From Siphonodentalium dalli (lineage: Eukaryota; Mollusca; Scaphopoda; Gadilida; Siphonodentaliidae): a stretch of DNA of 64,000 nucleotides. Every line of letters starts with the position of its first letter. The first letter of the stretch is position 1. Positions 12,901 through 25,300 of this stretch are shown piece by piece. A program made the position numbers and the translations under genes. The stretch spans positions 201,422,690 to 201,486,689 of the forward strand of contig CP136069.1 of the NCBI GenBank assembly GCA_032622095.1, written 5' to 3'. The notes under the pieces are model-generated. The model saw only the letters and a program-made list of their open reading frames with translations, searched no databases and was not told the origin of the DNA.

Positions 12901-15900
12901 GACCAATTGTCCATCGGCTGTCATGTGTAGTAAAGATGTCTTATAAGCCGACATTGCCGTGGGGATGCCCGTTCCTACACGCGTTTTCGATTCTATGAAG
13001 TACCCACATATATACACACACACATATATATATATACGGGAGTCTCAAATTGTATAGTAGACTAGCATGTTAGCCCGCCACCGGCGGCTTGTCCGAAACA
13101 TGACATTTTTTTTATATTTTTTTTTAATTTTTAGCTCCACGCGTTTCAATAAGAAAAAATTGTACCTGGTAGCTCCACCCGTTTCCGAGATCTGGTCTGT
13201 TCATGCGCGAAGCTGGCGTCGCACGGGCTCGGCGACCCGATAAAATTTGTACCCGGCGCAAGCGTTTCCGAGATCTCGTCTGCGCATGCCCTGCACGGGC
13301 GTCGCACGGGCTCGGCGACCCGATAAAATTTGTACCCGGCGCAAGATACATTCACATAGCAAATTTCAAGTCGATAGCTCCACCCGTTTCCGAGATTTCG
13401 TCTGCGCATGCGCTGCACGGGCGTTGCACGGGCTCGCCAATACGACAACGACCACCGCCTGGTCAAACTACACACACGTACCAAGTTTCGTCCCGATCGG
13501 TCGAGAATTGTAGATTTGTATGAAGTACAACACACACACAAACATAAATATATAAGAGAGATATGTAAATTAGATAGATTGTATCAAAATATATAGGAGA
13601 TATATGTAAATGATCTACACACCATTACTGGTGTTTGTCAAAGTTTAGTGGGGTATATCAATACTCATTCACGATCATATCATTGAGGTCCGGAGGGTGT
13701 GAGCTATCTCTCGAATACACGGAGTTCTCAAAATATATAGAAAAGACTAGCAGGTTAGCCCGCCACTGGCGGCATTCGTCTCATGGCTTTGTTTCAGAAA
13801 CATGACATTTTTTTAATTTAACCAAATTTCAAGTCGATAGCTCCACCCGTTTCCGAGATCTGGTCTGCGCATGCGCGAAGCTTGCGTCGCACGGGCTCGG
13901 CGACCCGATAAAATTTGTATCCGGGGCAAGATACATTCACATAGCAAATTTCAAGTCGATAGCTCCACCCGTTTGCGAGATAACGCATTCTTTGTTTTTC
14001 AATGAGTTAATTCATGGTACCCGTCCTCCCCGTCCTAAACTTCAGAGCGGACAGTCAATTAATCCCGTCGTGAAATCCCTCTGCATAATATTTAGAGCTC
14101 TTAGATCAATTCTGCCTTTTTAGTTGCATTTCGTCCGCATCCGTATTTCGGACGCATGGGGTCAGTCGTTTAGCCACGTCCATTGGAATCCGCATCGGAC
14201 GCATGGGGTATCGTTTAGCCACGTCCATTGCAATAAAGAGCGTTAATTGTTAAAACCTCCGTATAAGGTATACATAAAGAGCGTTATTGCCTTAACCCCC
14301 CGCCGTGCCTTTGCGGTGATTTGGGAGTGGATAAAGGGTGCTCAGAGATTCTCGAAAACACGGCTACGGCGGTGTCGGTGGGATTTTACACTTACATACG
14401 AAATTTGATCTCAATCTGTACACGCGTTTTGGATTCTATGAAGTACACACACACACACAGACATATATACGAAGTCTCAAAATATATAGTATAGATAGAT
14501 TGGCAGATTCCAGTAGCTTTATAACGGTATATCTGGGGAGAAATCTGATACTATATTCGTGATTATCTGGGATGATTTCGGTATATACCACAGGTATATA
14601 CTGTACAAACAAAGCGCGCCATCCGTGCTCGCAGGGAATAAATTTCGAGCGATAACGTTTGCGTAAATACGAAATTGTGAGTGTTGGTTTGTAACCGGGA
14701 TTTCTGAGAAGCATTATGCCTATAGCTACCCCCCCCCCTAAGCCCTGACCTAAGTGTCATACATACTATAACAATGATGTTGTAAGAGCTCCAATAAATC
14801 TCCCCGCATAGGCAAGCACTCAACGTTCCCGTATAACTCTGCAGCTGCTAATAACGTTGAATGGGAAACAGACGCTCTTTATAGAGATGCGTCAAAAACA
14901 AACGCTCATTAAATAATCACTTGATTAACCCACGCCGTGCCTTTGCGGTGATTTGAGATTGGAGAACGGGTGCTCTGAGCTTCACTAAACCGCGACCACG
15001 GTCGTGTCGGTGGGATTTGACACTTACATAGGAAGTTTGATCTCAATCTTTACACGCGTTTTGGATTATAAGAAGTACTCACACACATATATACGAAGTC
15101 TCAAAATATATAGTATAGACTAGCATGTTAGCCCGCCACTGGCGTGGTTGGTCAGAAACATGACATTTTTAAAATATTTTGTTTTTATTTAATTTTGTTT
15201 CTATTTTGTAACATTTTTTTTTTTTTTTTTTTTTTTTATTATATATATTTGTTTTAATTTATTTGAATTTAATTCTCCTTTTTTTAATTTAATTTTTTTT
15301 TTATTTTAAAATTTTTTTAATTATTTTTTAATTTAATTTTTTTTTTTTCAATGAGTTAATTCGGCCTTTTTTGTGCGGAAAAACTGACCCGATGAAATCC
15401 CCCCTTCCCTTTCTAGGAACGACATCCATAAGAATCACACAACACGCATTTTTTGTTTTTTATGAGTTAATTCATGGTAACCGTCCCTAAAAGACTGACC
15501 CGGTGAAAAATTCCCCCGTTCCTAGGACATACAGACATAAGAATGACACAACAACCCATTGTACGATATAACAAATGTAGAGTTACGCCTCTTAGATCAA
15601 TTCTACCTTTTTAATCGAGATAAATGCATTTCGCGTTTTTCATCCGTATTTCGTATGCAAGGGGTAGCCGTTTAGCAATGTCGATGGCATTAAAGAGCGT
15701 TGATCGGTTAACAACTCCGAATATATTCAATATAAAGATCGTTGATGCCTTAACCCCCGAAGTGGCGTTTGTGGTGATTTTGATTATTGGGAGTGGAGAA
15801 TTAGTGCTCAGAGCTTGTCCATAATGCGACGTGGACGATCCCCGTGGATTTTTACCCTTATATACGAAATTTGAGCTCGATCCGCGCAGCCGTTTTCGAT

Positions 15901-18900
15901 TATATGAAGTACCCACATACACATATACACACATATATACGGAAGTCTCAAATTATATAGTAGACTAGCAGATTAGCCCGCCACTGGCGGGATTGGTCCC
16001 ATGGCTTTTGTCGATCCATTAAGTTTTGTTTTTCAAGGTAACCCCGTTCAGGCACGCCGACAGCATGCTGATGCCATATATAACAAAGTTCACGTCGATG
16101 TCACCGCTGACGACCGAGATATCGCCCAAGGTCATTTGTGGGTACCCTTTTCAAGGCCAAGGTCACATCAGGCGGACAAACTGACCCGACGAAAATCTTC
16201 CCCGTCCCTTGGAAGCCCTAAGTACGAAATATCGTCTCGATATCCCGTTTCCGAGACGGTCGATTGTGCCGTATTTATACTCGTGTGTATAAACGCTCTT
16301 TAACAACGACACCGCAGATACGAAAGCTCATTAATTTCACGCGATTAACCCATCAATCCCAATTGCAGTAGCAGTTGAAGGGTGAAGGAGTTGTCGCACG
16401 GGCTCGCGAATGGTCCGATGACACTGTCCGTGTTTTTTACCCTTACACAGCAAGTTTGGGCTCAATCAGTCGAGCCGTTTTCGAGTCTATAAAGGATATA
16501 CAAATATATATAGGGAAGTCTCAAAATATATAGCAGAAGATTATCACAGTGGATCAACGGACACAAACGAAAACCGGAAGTCGTAGAGTTCGAGGCGAAG
16601 AATTTGTGTTGTCAAAGTTTGCAGACACTTACTGACACCGTTGTTGCTACTAATAAACACATTTAGACACCACAGTTTAAAGCGAGTGAATATTTCGTCA
16701 CTAATATTCGACCCCCGACGACCAATTAGAATCAGTTGTCAGAGCTCTACCACGGAAAAAATGCAATTTATTCATCGCCGCGCGACGATTTCTTCCACAA
16801 AATATCCCAGAAAATGTCAATTTTCACAATCATATCAACAACTTTTCGCCACAACCATTACACCGATCGAAGCGCCTGTCCTCCCACAAATGCATATATT
16901 GAGTATTCTCATGGAATGTCTCAGTATTCCAAATTTCCAATTTATATACAGGCACTCGCTTCGAAATTATTGTCCCGTTAGTCCCAAACAATTCAATCAT
17001 TTGTCGCTAAATATCAGTCTGTCCACTTAGTCGTAATTCAACTGAAGAGTACCCTCCACAATTTATTGTGGAAAAAAAAACTTTTTCGCAGATTAAATAT
17101 GCTCTTCATTATATTTCTGCGTGGCGATGACGATTATGGATCTTTATATTTCCCCGGCTACAACATGATCTTTAAGCGGTGTGTTATACAATATACACGC
17201 GACACTGAAACTCATATCCAATCATGAAGTCTGACCATGGTCAGTTCAAGATATTTCTTTATCACAATTGACTGATTAATGTGTCATTGAAACGTAATTT
17301 GACAATTATGGCATACGACAAAGTTTACATCAAAATTATGAAAAGAAAAACAATCAGGAGGGGACTAAAACTGGTATATGGGGTGTATATACATGTATAG
17401 CCATTTTTATATTGGCCCAATTTCCAGTGAAAAAAAAAAGACAGTATTTTGTAATTCCAGGTGCTATATACTTCTGACGACATGCCCACATATCTTTTGT
17501 GAGCCACAGGCTGGCGGCTTTTCTGAGGCAATTGGCCATGGAATTCTATATCATCCGAGTGAACGTTTTAACTAAAAGTTCGCGTAACAAATCAGGAAAA
17601 TACCACCAAAATTGTATGGACACTTCGACGTGGAAGATGGTGTATGATAGGATATGAACGATAAACTACTTAATTTACCATTTACCATTTGCATCAAAAT
17701 GGCATCACACTAATGGGAAGAGAGACATTTATGGTTTGTTACAATGTGGTATATGCGTGAAATTGTATTGCCATAATTATGACAAATTATTTACGAATAA
17801 AGTGAACAAATTTGATATTCTATTTTTCTATGTTTTCCAATAAAATTTTCAGTGGGGAAAAAAACGAGTTATAGATGTCTTATAATTACCGGTTTCGGTT
17901 AGGAGTCGTGTTTTGTTATGAATGCTCATTATTATGAAGGGTTATATATAACGGAAATATGACAAGGTCAAAAACTAAATTGCACTCATTTAACTTAAAT
18001 GGCCTACACATTTAATGTGAACCCCCGACGAGGAAAAGCCCTCTGTTTGACTGAAAGTAGGATGTTTCCACATATCGATTTAAAATAATCATACTAATTA
18101 ATGTAGATATATAGGAATTTCAATTTTTTCAAAAATAGAGAGGAATTGGGCTGACATTACATTTTGTCAATAGTTCATAATAATTACATAATTGGTCGTA
18201 AATAAGCTTAATACCCCGATCCGCATGTAGCGACACGCATCCCTAGCCCAATTCAATAAGCTATATTTGTTTGGATATGCTTTCCAGGTTTTCTTGCCTA
18301 CAGAAAGCGATAGCATGTGTCCAATATGCCAATTATCCCAAATATCTTATATTGTTTCTATTTCATTTCATTTTCAGAGAATGTGTAAGCATCGATGCCA
18401 GAGACGAGGCTATATGGTCTATGTTTGACAAGCTTCAAAAGTTCGAGAAACTCCATTCGCACCCCACCCGTCTTAATTTTACAACTGCTACCTCAAAGTT
18501 AACAACTGTTGGAACGTTCTAAACTGGTTGCATTATTCGAATTGTGTTCTAAACGTTCCATATTTCACACTAAATACTGGTTGAATTATCAAACTATTGA
18601 AAAATATATTCCGACCCACCCCAACCAATCTTGTAGATGCAGCTCTAGTTGGGGTGACATTGCAGCTTCTACAGTACTGAAATTATTTCCTTATAAATAC
18701 TTTGATCAATGAACTTAGATGCCATCTAAGGGAATGTTTAAGATACTATTAGATTGCCACTTCAAAGACATCAAATTCATTACCGACCTTCCGTGAACAT
18801 ACTGTTACTTATATTATGTTATTCTAAAATCAAGTGCATGTGTGTACCGGAACTGATAGTCTATCTGTTTTATTTATCATGATTATGACTATATTGTTTG

Positions 18901-21900
18901 GAGAAAAATATGAGCAAAATGTGTTCGGTAACAAAACTAAAACAGCATACGCTTTGCAACAGAGAAAATGTAGGCCAAATGTGTCAATTTTGGCGAAAGG
19001 CAGCCAAACCAAATAACTCAGTTCGACTCTGGAGTGAACACCAATAACTGTCTGCCGGGTCTGATCGATCGCGGGGTGTACAGGACTAACCGGACAGTAA
19101 TTTTGAAGCGGGTACCTGTGTATAAATTTGATATTTGAAATAATGAGACATTCCATTACAATACTCAATATATGCATTTGTGGGAGGACAGGCGCTTCAA
19201 TCGGTATAATGGTTGTGGCGAAAAGTTGTCGAGATCATTGTGAAAATTTACATGTTCTTGGTTATTTTGTGGAAGAAATCGTCGCGCGGCGATGATTAAA
19301 TTGCATTTCCCCGTGGTAGAGTACAGCCAACTGATTTTAACCGTTCGTCGGGGGTAGAATATTAGTGACGAAATATTCGCTCACCTTAAACTGTGTAGAA
19401 GTGGTGTCTAAATGTATTGATTGGTAGCAAAAACGGTGTCAGAAAGTGTCTGCAAACTTTGACAACACAAATTCCTCGCCTCGAACTCTACGACTTCAGG
19501 TTTTCGTTTGTGTCCGTTGATCCACAGTGAAACTTCGTAACAAATGTTATAACTAAACGATAGTCCACGGCTACCCGCAACTTATTTGAAATGGACTTGG
19601 TCACCATGTTCATATTAAAGCCACAGTTTTCATTATTTGGCAGATACAGTTTAGAATAAATAGTTCGAACGGACCATATCGACTACATACAGACCTCAGT
19701 ATGTGGATTCAAGAATTACCTGCAGCATTCCCACAATCGGTTATCTCAGTATGGTCACCCGGACAGCCATGTCCTCCGTTCTGTGGTGCGGGATTACTGC
19801 ATGTTCTTGTCCTATCCTGTGTGCCCTGGCCGCAACTAACACTACATGCGCTCGTGGTCCACCACGACCAAGAACCATTAACTGAAATTATTAAAAACAG
19901 TTTATCATAATCACGAAGAACGAAAGCACTGCATGGGTGAGTGGCCCCGTGTTTATAAGTCTCTCCGGAACAAGAGACTAAAGTTCTTTCCTTTAACCAA
20001 ATCAGCAAAAAACAAGATTCTCTCTTTATTGTTCCTGTATGATACCTATTTTTTAAAAATATTATGAGTTGAATAAACAAATAAGTTCAAGCTCCAATCA
20101 AAACACAACGCGGGGCTTTGATAAAATGAAAACATACACCGTGTATACAATCTTGCCCGGAAAACATTCAAACTTTAATATTAACAAACCCAAAATGCAT
20201 CGCCGTATGACCGCGACCATCTCAGGGAACCCTGGTAACAGTTGATGTGACATAGTAAACATAATTTATACAGTAACATTGTCTACGATTATACTGTTTT
20301 GAACGGATATCATCGACTACGTATGTCGCCAGGAGTGCTCTTAAATGGGTTTAATTGTTATTATGTGATATATCAGGAAGAGTGTTGTTGCAACTGCTGT
20401 TACCATTCAATCGGAAACGACTTTATAACGCTCTGGTCACCAGGTACATAATAACCATAAATGATACATATGTGTTTTATACACAATGTGTTTGTATCGA
20501 TTCGTGTATCGCGACGGGGCTAGTTTTCGTGGCCATATAGCGACGAGGCGACCTTGGTCGCCGAGTCGCTATGTGGTCATGAAAACTAGCCGAGTCGCGA
20601 TACATGAATCTTTACAAACACATTGTGTATATAACACATTTATCTACCATTGGTGTGACAGAATCCACCGCACAAATTACTATTTAGGAGTTTCTTAAAT
20701 GCCAATATTGTTGAATTTGTGTCCGACGATTAGCTTTCTTGAGTAAATTTTCCCAACATGCAAAGGTATATGTGTCACGCGATTAGCTCGCTTTGCTAAA
20801 TTCTCACAACCTGCAAATTCACGCGAATATACCTAACGGACATTGTATTCAATGGGCACAATATATTACACATGCATGTTTTATATAATTTATAATAAAT
20901 ACTGAACAAATACATATTAGTTACTTTGTGATATGTTATACCATAATACCCATGATGGTAGGCAATCAAATAATGTTAAAACCATGGAACTATTTGTTTA
21001 TAGTACGCAAGAATATACGTTGGAATGTCGTTTTGGTTTTTCACGCGATTGATGTGACGTCAGTTCATTCATGATTTTGAACCAGTCAACGACGTCACGA
21101 GCGCTTTGTATCGCAACTGCAGTAACGATACAAATGTTTTTATCGTCAATTCGTTATCGCTAATTGTATCAGGGAAAGGGAATTTCGTAGGAAATGGTAG
21201 ATACAAACACATATTCGGCAGAACGTGCATGTAACAACACACATTTCATAATGTATTCAGGTCTCTAACCATTCAGTTACAACACAAACTATAACAACAA
21301 CAACAACAACATACAAAATCTATTTTAATGCATGTTGTGACTGTATTCCACTGAAAGATTGTTGAAATCTCAATGTTACATATGTAATAGTCCAATATCA
21401 AACTGCATACATCACCCCTTCGTCAGTATTACCTGAGTAGCGAGGGAGATAACTATGTGTTGTAATTTGGTCATATAGGCACAACATCTGTAACAAACTT
21501 GGGCAATACTTGGAACTGGTCAGATCGACTAACTAGTTCCATTATTTGGATTCGATAATTACCTGGACACGGCGCATTCCCACAATCGGTTGTATCGGCA
21601 CGGTTACCCTGACAGTCATGTCCTCCGTGCTGTGGTACGGGATTACTGCATGTTCTTGTCCTATCCTGTGTGCCCTGGCCACAACTAACACTACATGCGC
21701 TCGGGGTCCACCCCGACCAAGAACCATTAACTGGAATTATTAAAAACAATTTATCATAATCACGAAGAATGAAAGCACTGCATGGGTGAGTGGCCCAGTT
21801 TCTGTAGGTCTCTCCGGAACAAGAGACAAATGTGTTTTACGTTTTTTAACCAAATCAGCAAAAAATAAGATTACCTTTTTATTGTTCCTGTAAGATGCCT

Positions 21901-22282
21901 CTCTTTCTAAATAGTATGACTTGAATGAACACATACTTCCAAGCTTGAATCAAAACACCACGGGGCTTCAATAACATACAATCATGCAGATTGTCTGTAA
22001 TCGTGCCCGGAAAACATTCAAATTTTAATATTATCTATCTTTAATTGTCCTCCATAAATGAAGAGTTATTTAACACAAACAAATATACAAGGGAGACATA
22101 GACCCAGGAAGGTCAACAAAATTATTTACAAGATGGTATACATTACAAGAACAAATTACATTACAAACAAGTAATAAACAAACTGATACTCACTCCTAGA
22201 CACACCCTTATACGCCGAATGTCTATCCCACTGTTTGTCTTTACTCTCTCTATCTATCTATCTATCTCGTTCTCGCTCGCTC

Positions 22283-22369
<87 letters not shown>

Positions 22370-25300
22370 GATCACACCATATACCATATAAGTATAATAT
22401 ACACATTATGCCAATGAACTCTATCATGTGTAATATACAACACACCCAAGATATTAACACTCTGTGTTGTCATATTAGTTTTACGAGTCGAAGATAATCC
22501 ATTCTATGCGATGAAACAAGGACCATAGATTAAGTGTAGCTTTCATGAAGAATCTAAAGTCTTGTGTTCAGCTAAGTGAAAAATACATTCAGTTCAGAAG
22601 GAAAGTGACCCAGAAATGTGGCAAGCTGTATGGCATGTGCACGTGGCAATGAATCAAGTATTATGAAGGCCTCAATTCCATATACGTTTATGATATCATA
22701 CCATATTTCATTCCTGAGAGCTGACAGAGAATTGCAATGTAAGATTATATGCTCAATTAACAAGAATAGTTGGACGCACAAAGGCGACAGGCACCAGCGT
22801 CCTCGTAAGCAGTATGTGCAATTATCCTTGCTAACATGAGGTAGAAAAAATTCTCCTCGGGATAAAGTTGACATATTCTCCATAAGTTGGATGGAGCTAG
22901 GTTATACTGTATTGAACCATATTTGAATTTGGACTGTTCAGAGTTAATAGTGGAGAGCCATTTAGTTTCATTATACTCTCTTACAGATAATAACTTCTAC
23001 GATTATCATGTTTTGATCGGATAACACTTCGCAAAGAGTGCTCTGAAACGGGATTAACACACACAATCTAAATTAATCCATGCTGTGACTTTATTCCGCT
23101 GAAATATTGTTGAATACTCAATGTGGCATATATACTAGTCTTATATCAAACTGCACATACACCGGCCCTCCGCAAGAACCCATGAGTAGCGATATAGATA
23201 ACTATGTCATATACGCACCAAATCGGAAACACAATTTGGGAAAAATACTTGGAACGGGTCATATATGGAACTATGTCATATACGCACCAAATCGGAAACA
23301 CAATTTGGGAAAAATACTTGGAACGGGTCATATCGACTAAATAGTCCCAGCAATTGGATTGGAGAATTACCTGGACACGGCGCATTCCAGCAATCGGTTA
23401 TCTCAGTATGGTTACCCTGACAGTCATGACCTCCGTGCTGTGGTGCGGGATTACTGCATGTTCTTGTCCTATCCTGGGTGCCTTGGCCACAATTAACACT
23501 ACATACGCGGTGTGTCCACTCCGACCAAGAACCATCAACTGAAATTATTAAATTTATTATAACCACGAAGAACGGATGTATTGGGTGATAGGCCTGGTGT
23601 TTGTAAGATTCTCCGGAACAAGAGACAAATGAATTTTATGATTTTACCAAATATGCAAAAAAAAAACAAGATTGCATATTTATTGTTCCTGTCAGATCCC
23701 GATTTTTCTAAATGGTGTGACAAACAACTTCAAGCTTGAATTAAAACAGCACGAAAATCACACACCGTGTCTGTAATCTTGTCCGGAAAACATTTACACA
23801 TTCATATAAATTATTGACGTGTGACCGTGACTATTTCAGGGAACCCTGATATCTGGTAATGTGATATAATAAACATATAAACAATAATTGTATATGATTA
23901 AAATGTGTTGAACTGATCACATGACTTCATACATTCCGCAGTGAGTTATCTTGAACGGGTTTATTATTATAGCATCAGCTGATACCATTCAGTTGGTGAC
24001 GATTACACGTTTATATCTTTCAATTGGGAATTCCAAACCCAAGACACCAGTCAACCCCAGAAATACCTCCATGCATACGCGAACATTCAGCTACTGACAA
24101 AACTAATCGCATCAAAGTTAAAGAAAATACAACCCATGAATATTCAACGACTAACAAATCACAACACCTGCCCAGAAGATACATGTATATACCCATTTGC
24201 GAATATATTTGTTTACCCTGTGCCAATGCATTCTCTTATATATGCGAGTCGACCATAGGTCGCCTCGCATATATAAGAGAATGCATTGGCCTAACAATTT
24301 TTTATCATTTTTTTTTTAATTTTAGGACATAAAATAAAAAACATCCATTACCCTACAGGGAGCCCCACACATATATAGAAGCATATAGAAGAGTGTCGTC
24401 TGCTCATGTTTGTCTGGGGCTCTGTATGGGTGAAATTATAAAATTGTTAAAGAATACAAGAACAAATTATTCAAATTATAAAAAAATTGTTAGGCCAATG
24501 CATTCTCTTATATATGCGAGGCGACCTATGGTCGACTCGCATATATAAGAGAATGCATTGACACAGGGTGGACTGAATGAATATTTCTAACATGGTTCTT
24601 GATAAGTTTGAAGTGCTTACCTGGACACGGTGTATTCCAACAATTGGTCATCTCGGTATGGTTACCATGACACTCGCGGCCCCCGTGCTTTGGTGTGGGA
24701 TTGTTACACGATCTGCTTCGAATTTGGATTCCCTGACCGCAGCTAACACTACCGTAACAGTGGCTATAGGTCCATTCCGACCACGATCCATCAACTAGAG
24801 TTACATGGATACAGTCTATATCAATCAATTGTAGATGTAACATGGCATTCAATGTGAAACATAAACATCAGTCGTTTGAGAACTCAGTCTAATTGATATA
24901 TAAATATATATATATACATTGGGTGTCAATCTGGTACGTATTATCGGATATATTTAACCAATAAAGCACGGAGTCCACAGTTTACTGTACTAACATGTAT
25001 CATGCCGCCATCTTCGTTCACAGTAATAATTGGATGTCAGTATATATATACTTTCAAGGCAAATTGACTATTTTGTAAACCACTGTTTAGTAATTGTTAA
25101 ATCTATAATTTAATTACTTGGTGATTTATAAACTGATTTTGATCATTTGTCCTGATTACAACCGTGTCTTTGGTTACTATGGCGGGATATTTATTATGTT
25201 TTTCACATTTCAAGACAAGAACACGGTACATAATATGTATGCTAGCGTGCTAACACAGCAAAAGTACACGCTTAAGATCAAGTAAATTATCGATGTAATA

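Larger units (their letters stand above)
8060..16540 (-). mobile_element. Tandem array of ~10 non-autonomous Helitron-like units
   Basis: On the minus strand each unit ends with the hairpin CCGCCAGTGGCGG, then GCTAACCTG, then CTAG (once CTAA). It is followed at once by the next unit's 5' end, TCTACTATATATTTTGAGAC or TCTATACTATATATTTTGAG. Plus-strand positions of the CTAG/TTAG junctions are 8060, 8618, 9295, 10021, 11174, 12291, 13062, 13747, 15120 and 15965; the last 5' end is near 16540. Unit lengths run from ~560 to ~1370 bp. The outer flanks are A at the 5' end and T at the 3' end. Established Helitron signatures are 5'-TC (TCTMTACTA), a 3' hairpin ~10 nt before CTRR, and A/T insertion; all are met. 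No Rep or helicase frame is visible, so the units are non-autonomous. Interiors share boxes such as caagtttgagctcaatcgg and ttcgagtctataaagg. Units at 9295-10020 and 13062-13746 share ~450 nearly identical bases. Confidence 0.8.
21731..23370 (-). other. Intron: duplicated block, (CT)n tract and LINE fragment
   Basis: Carries the same intron blocks as its neighbours (cacgaagaatgaaagcactgc, aggtctctccggaacaagag, tcatgcaga). It also holds a (CT)n microsatellite at 22287-22366 and a decayed LINE 3' end at 22550-22990. An 80-bp direct duplication (23198-23262 and 23263-23334, aactatgtcatatacgcac) lies next to exon 5. Confidence 0.7.
23539..24620 (-). other. Intron: duplicated block and nested MITEs
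   Basis: The first ~260 bp repeat the intron block seen next to exons 6 and 7 (cacgaagaacgga, attctccggaacaagagac). Further along it contains the foldback-ended element 24216-24568, which carries a second element inside it. Confidence 0.7.

Noticed and set aside
16641-17030. 129-codon plus frame in the left long inverted repeat
   Set aside because: The right arm does not preserve the same frame (shifts and stops), so there is no sign of coding constraint.
19701-19910. Plus-strand frames opposite TSP1 exons (also 21546, 23354, 24577, 26035, 26744)
   Set aside because: Antisense shadows of the minus-strand TSP1 exons; no family match.
22219-22497. Ser/Leu-rich frames
   Set aside because: They translate the (CT)n microsatellite.
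24024-24332. 102-codon plus frame
   Set aside because: It runs into the palindromic MITE end; no domain.
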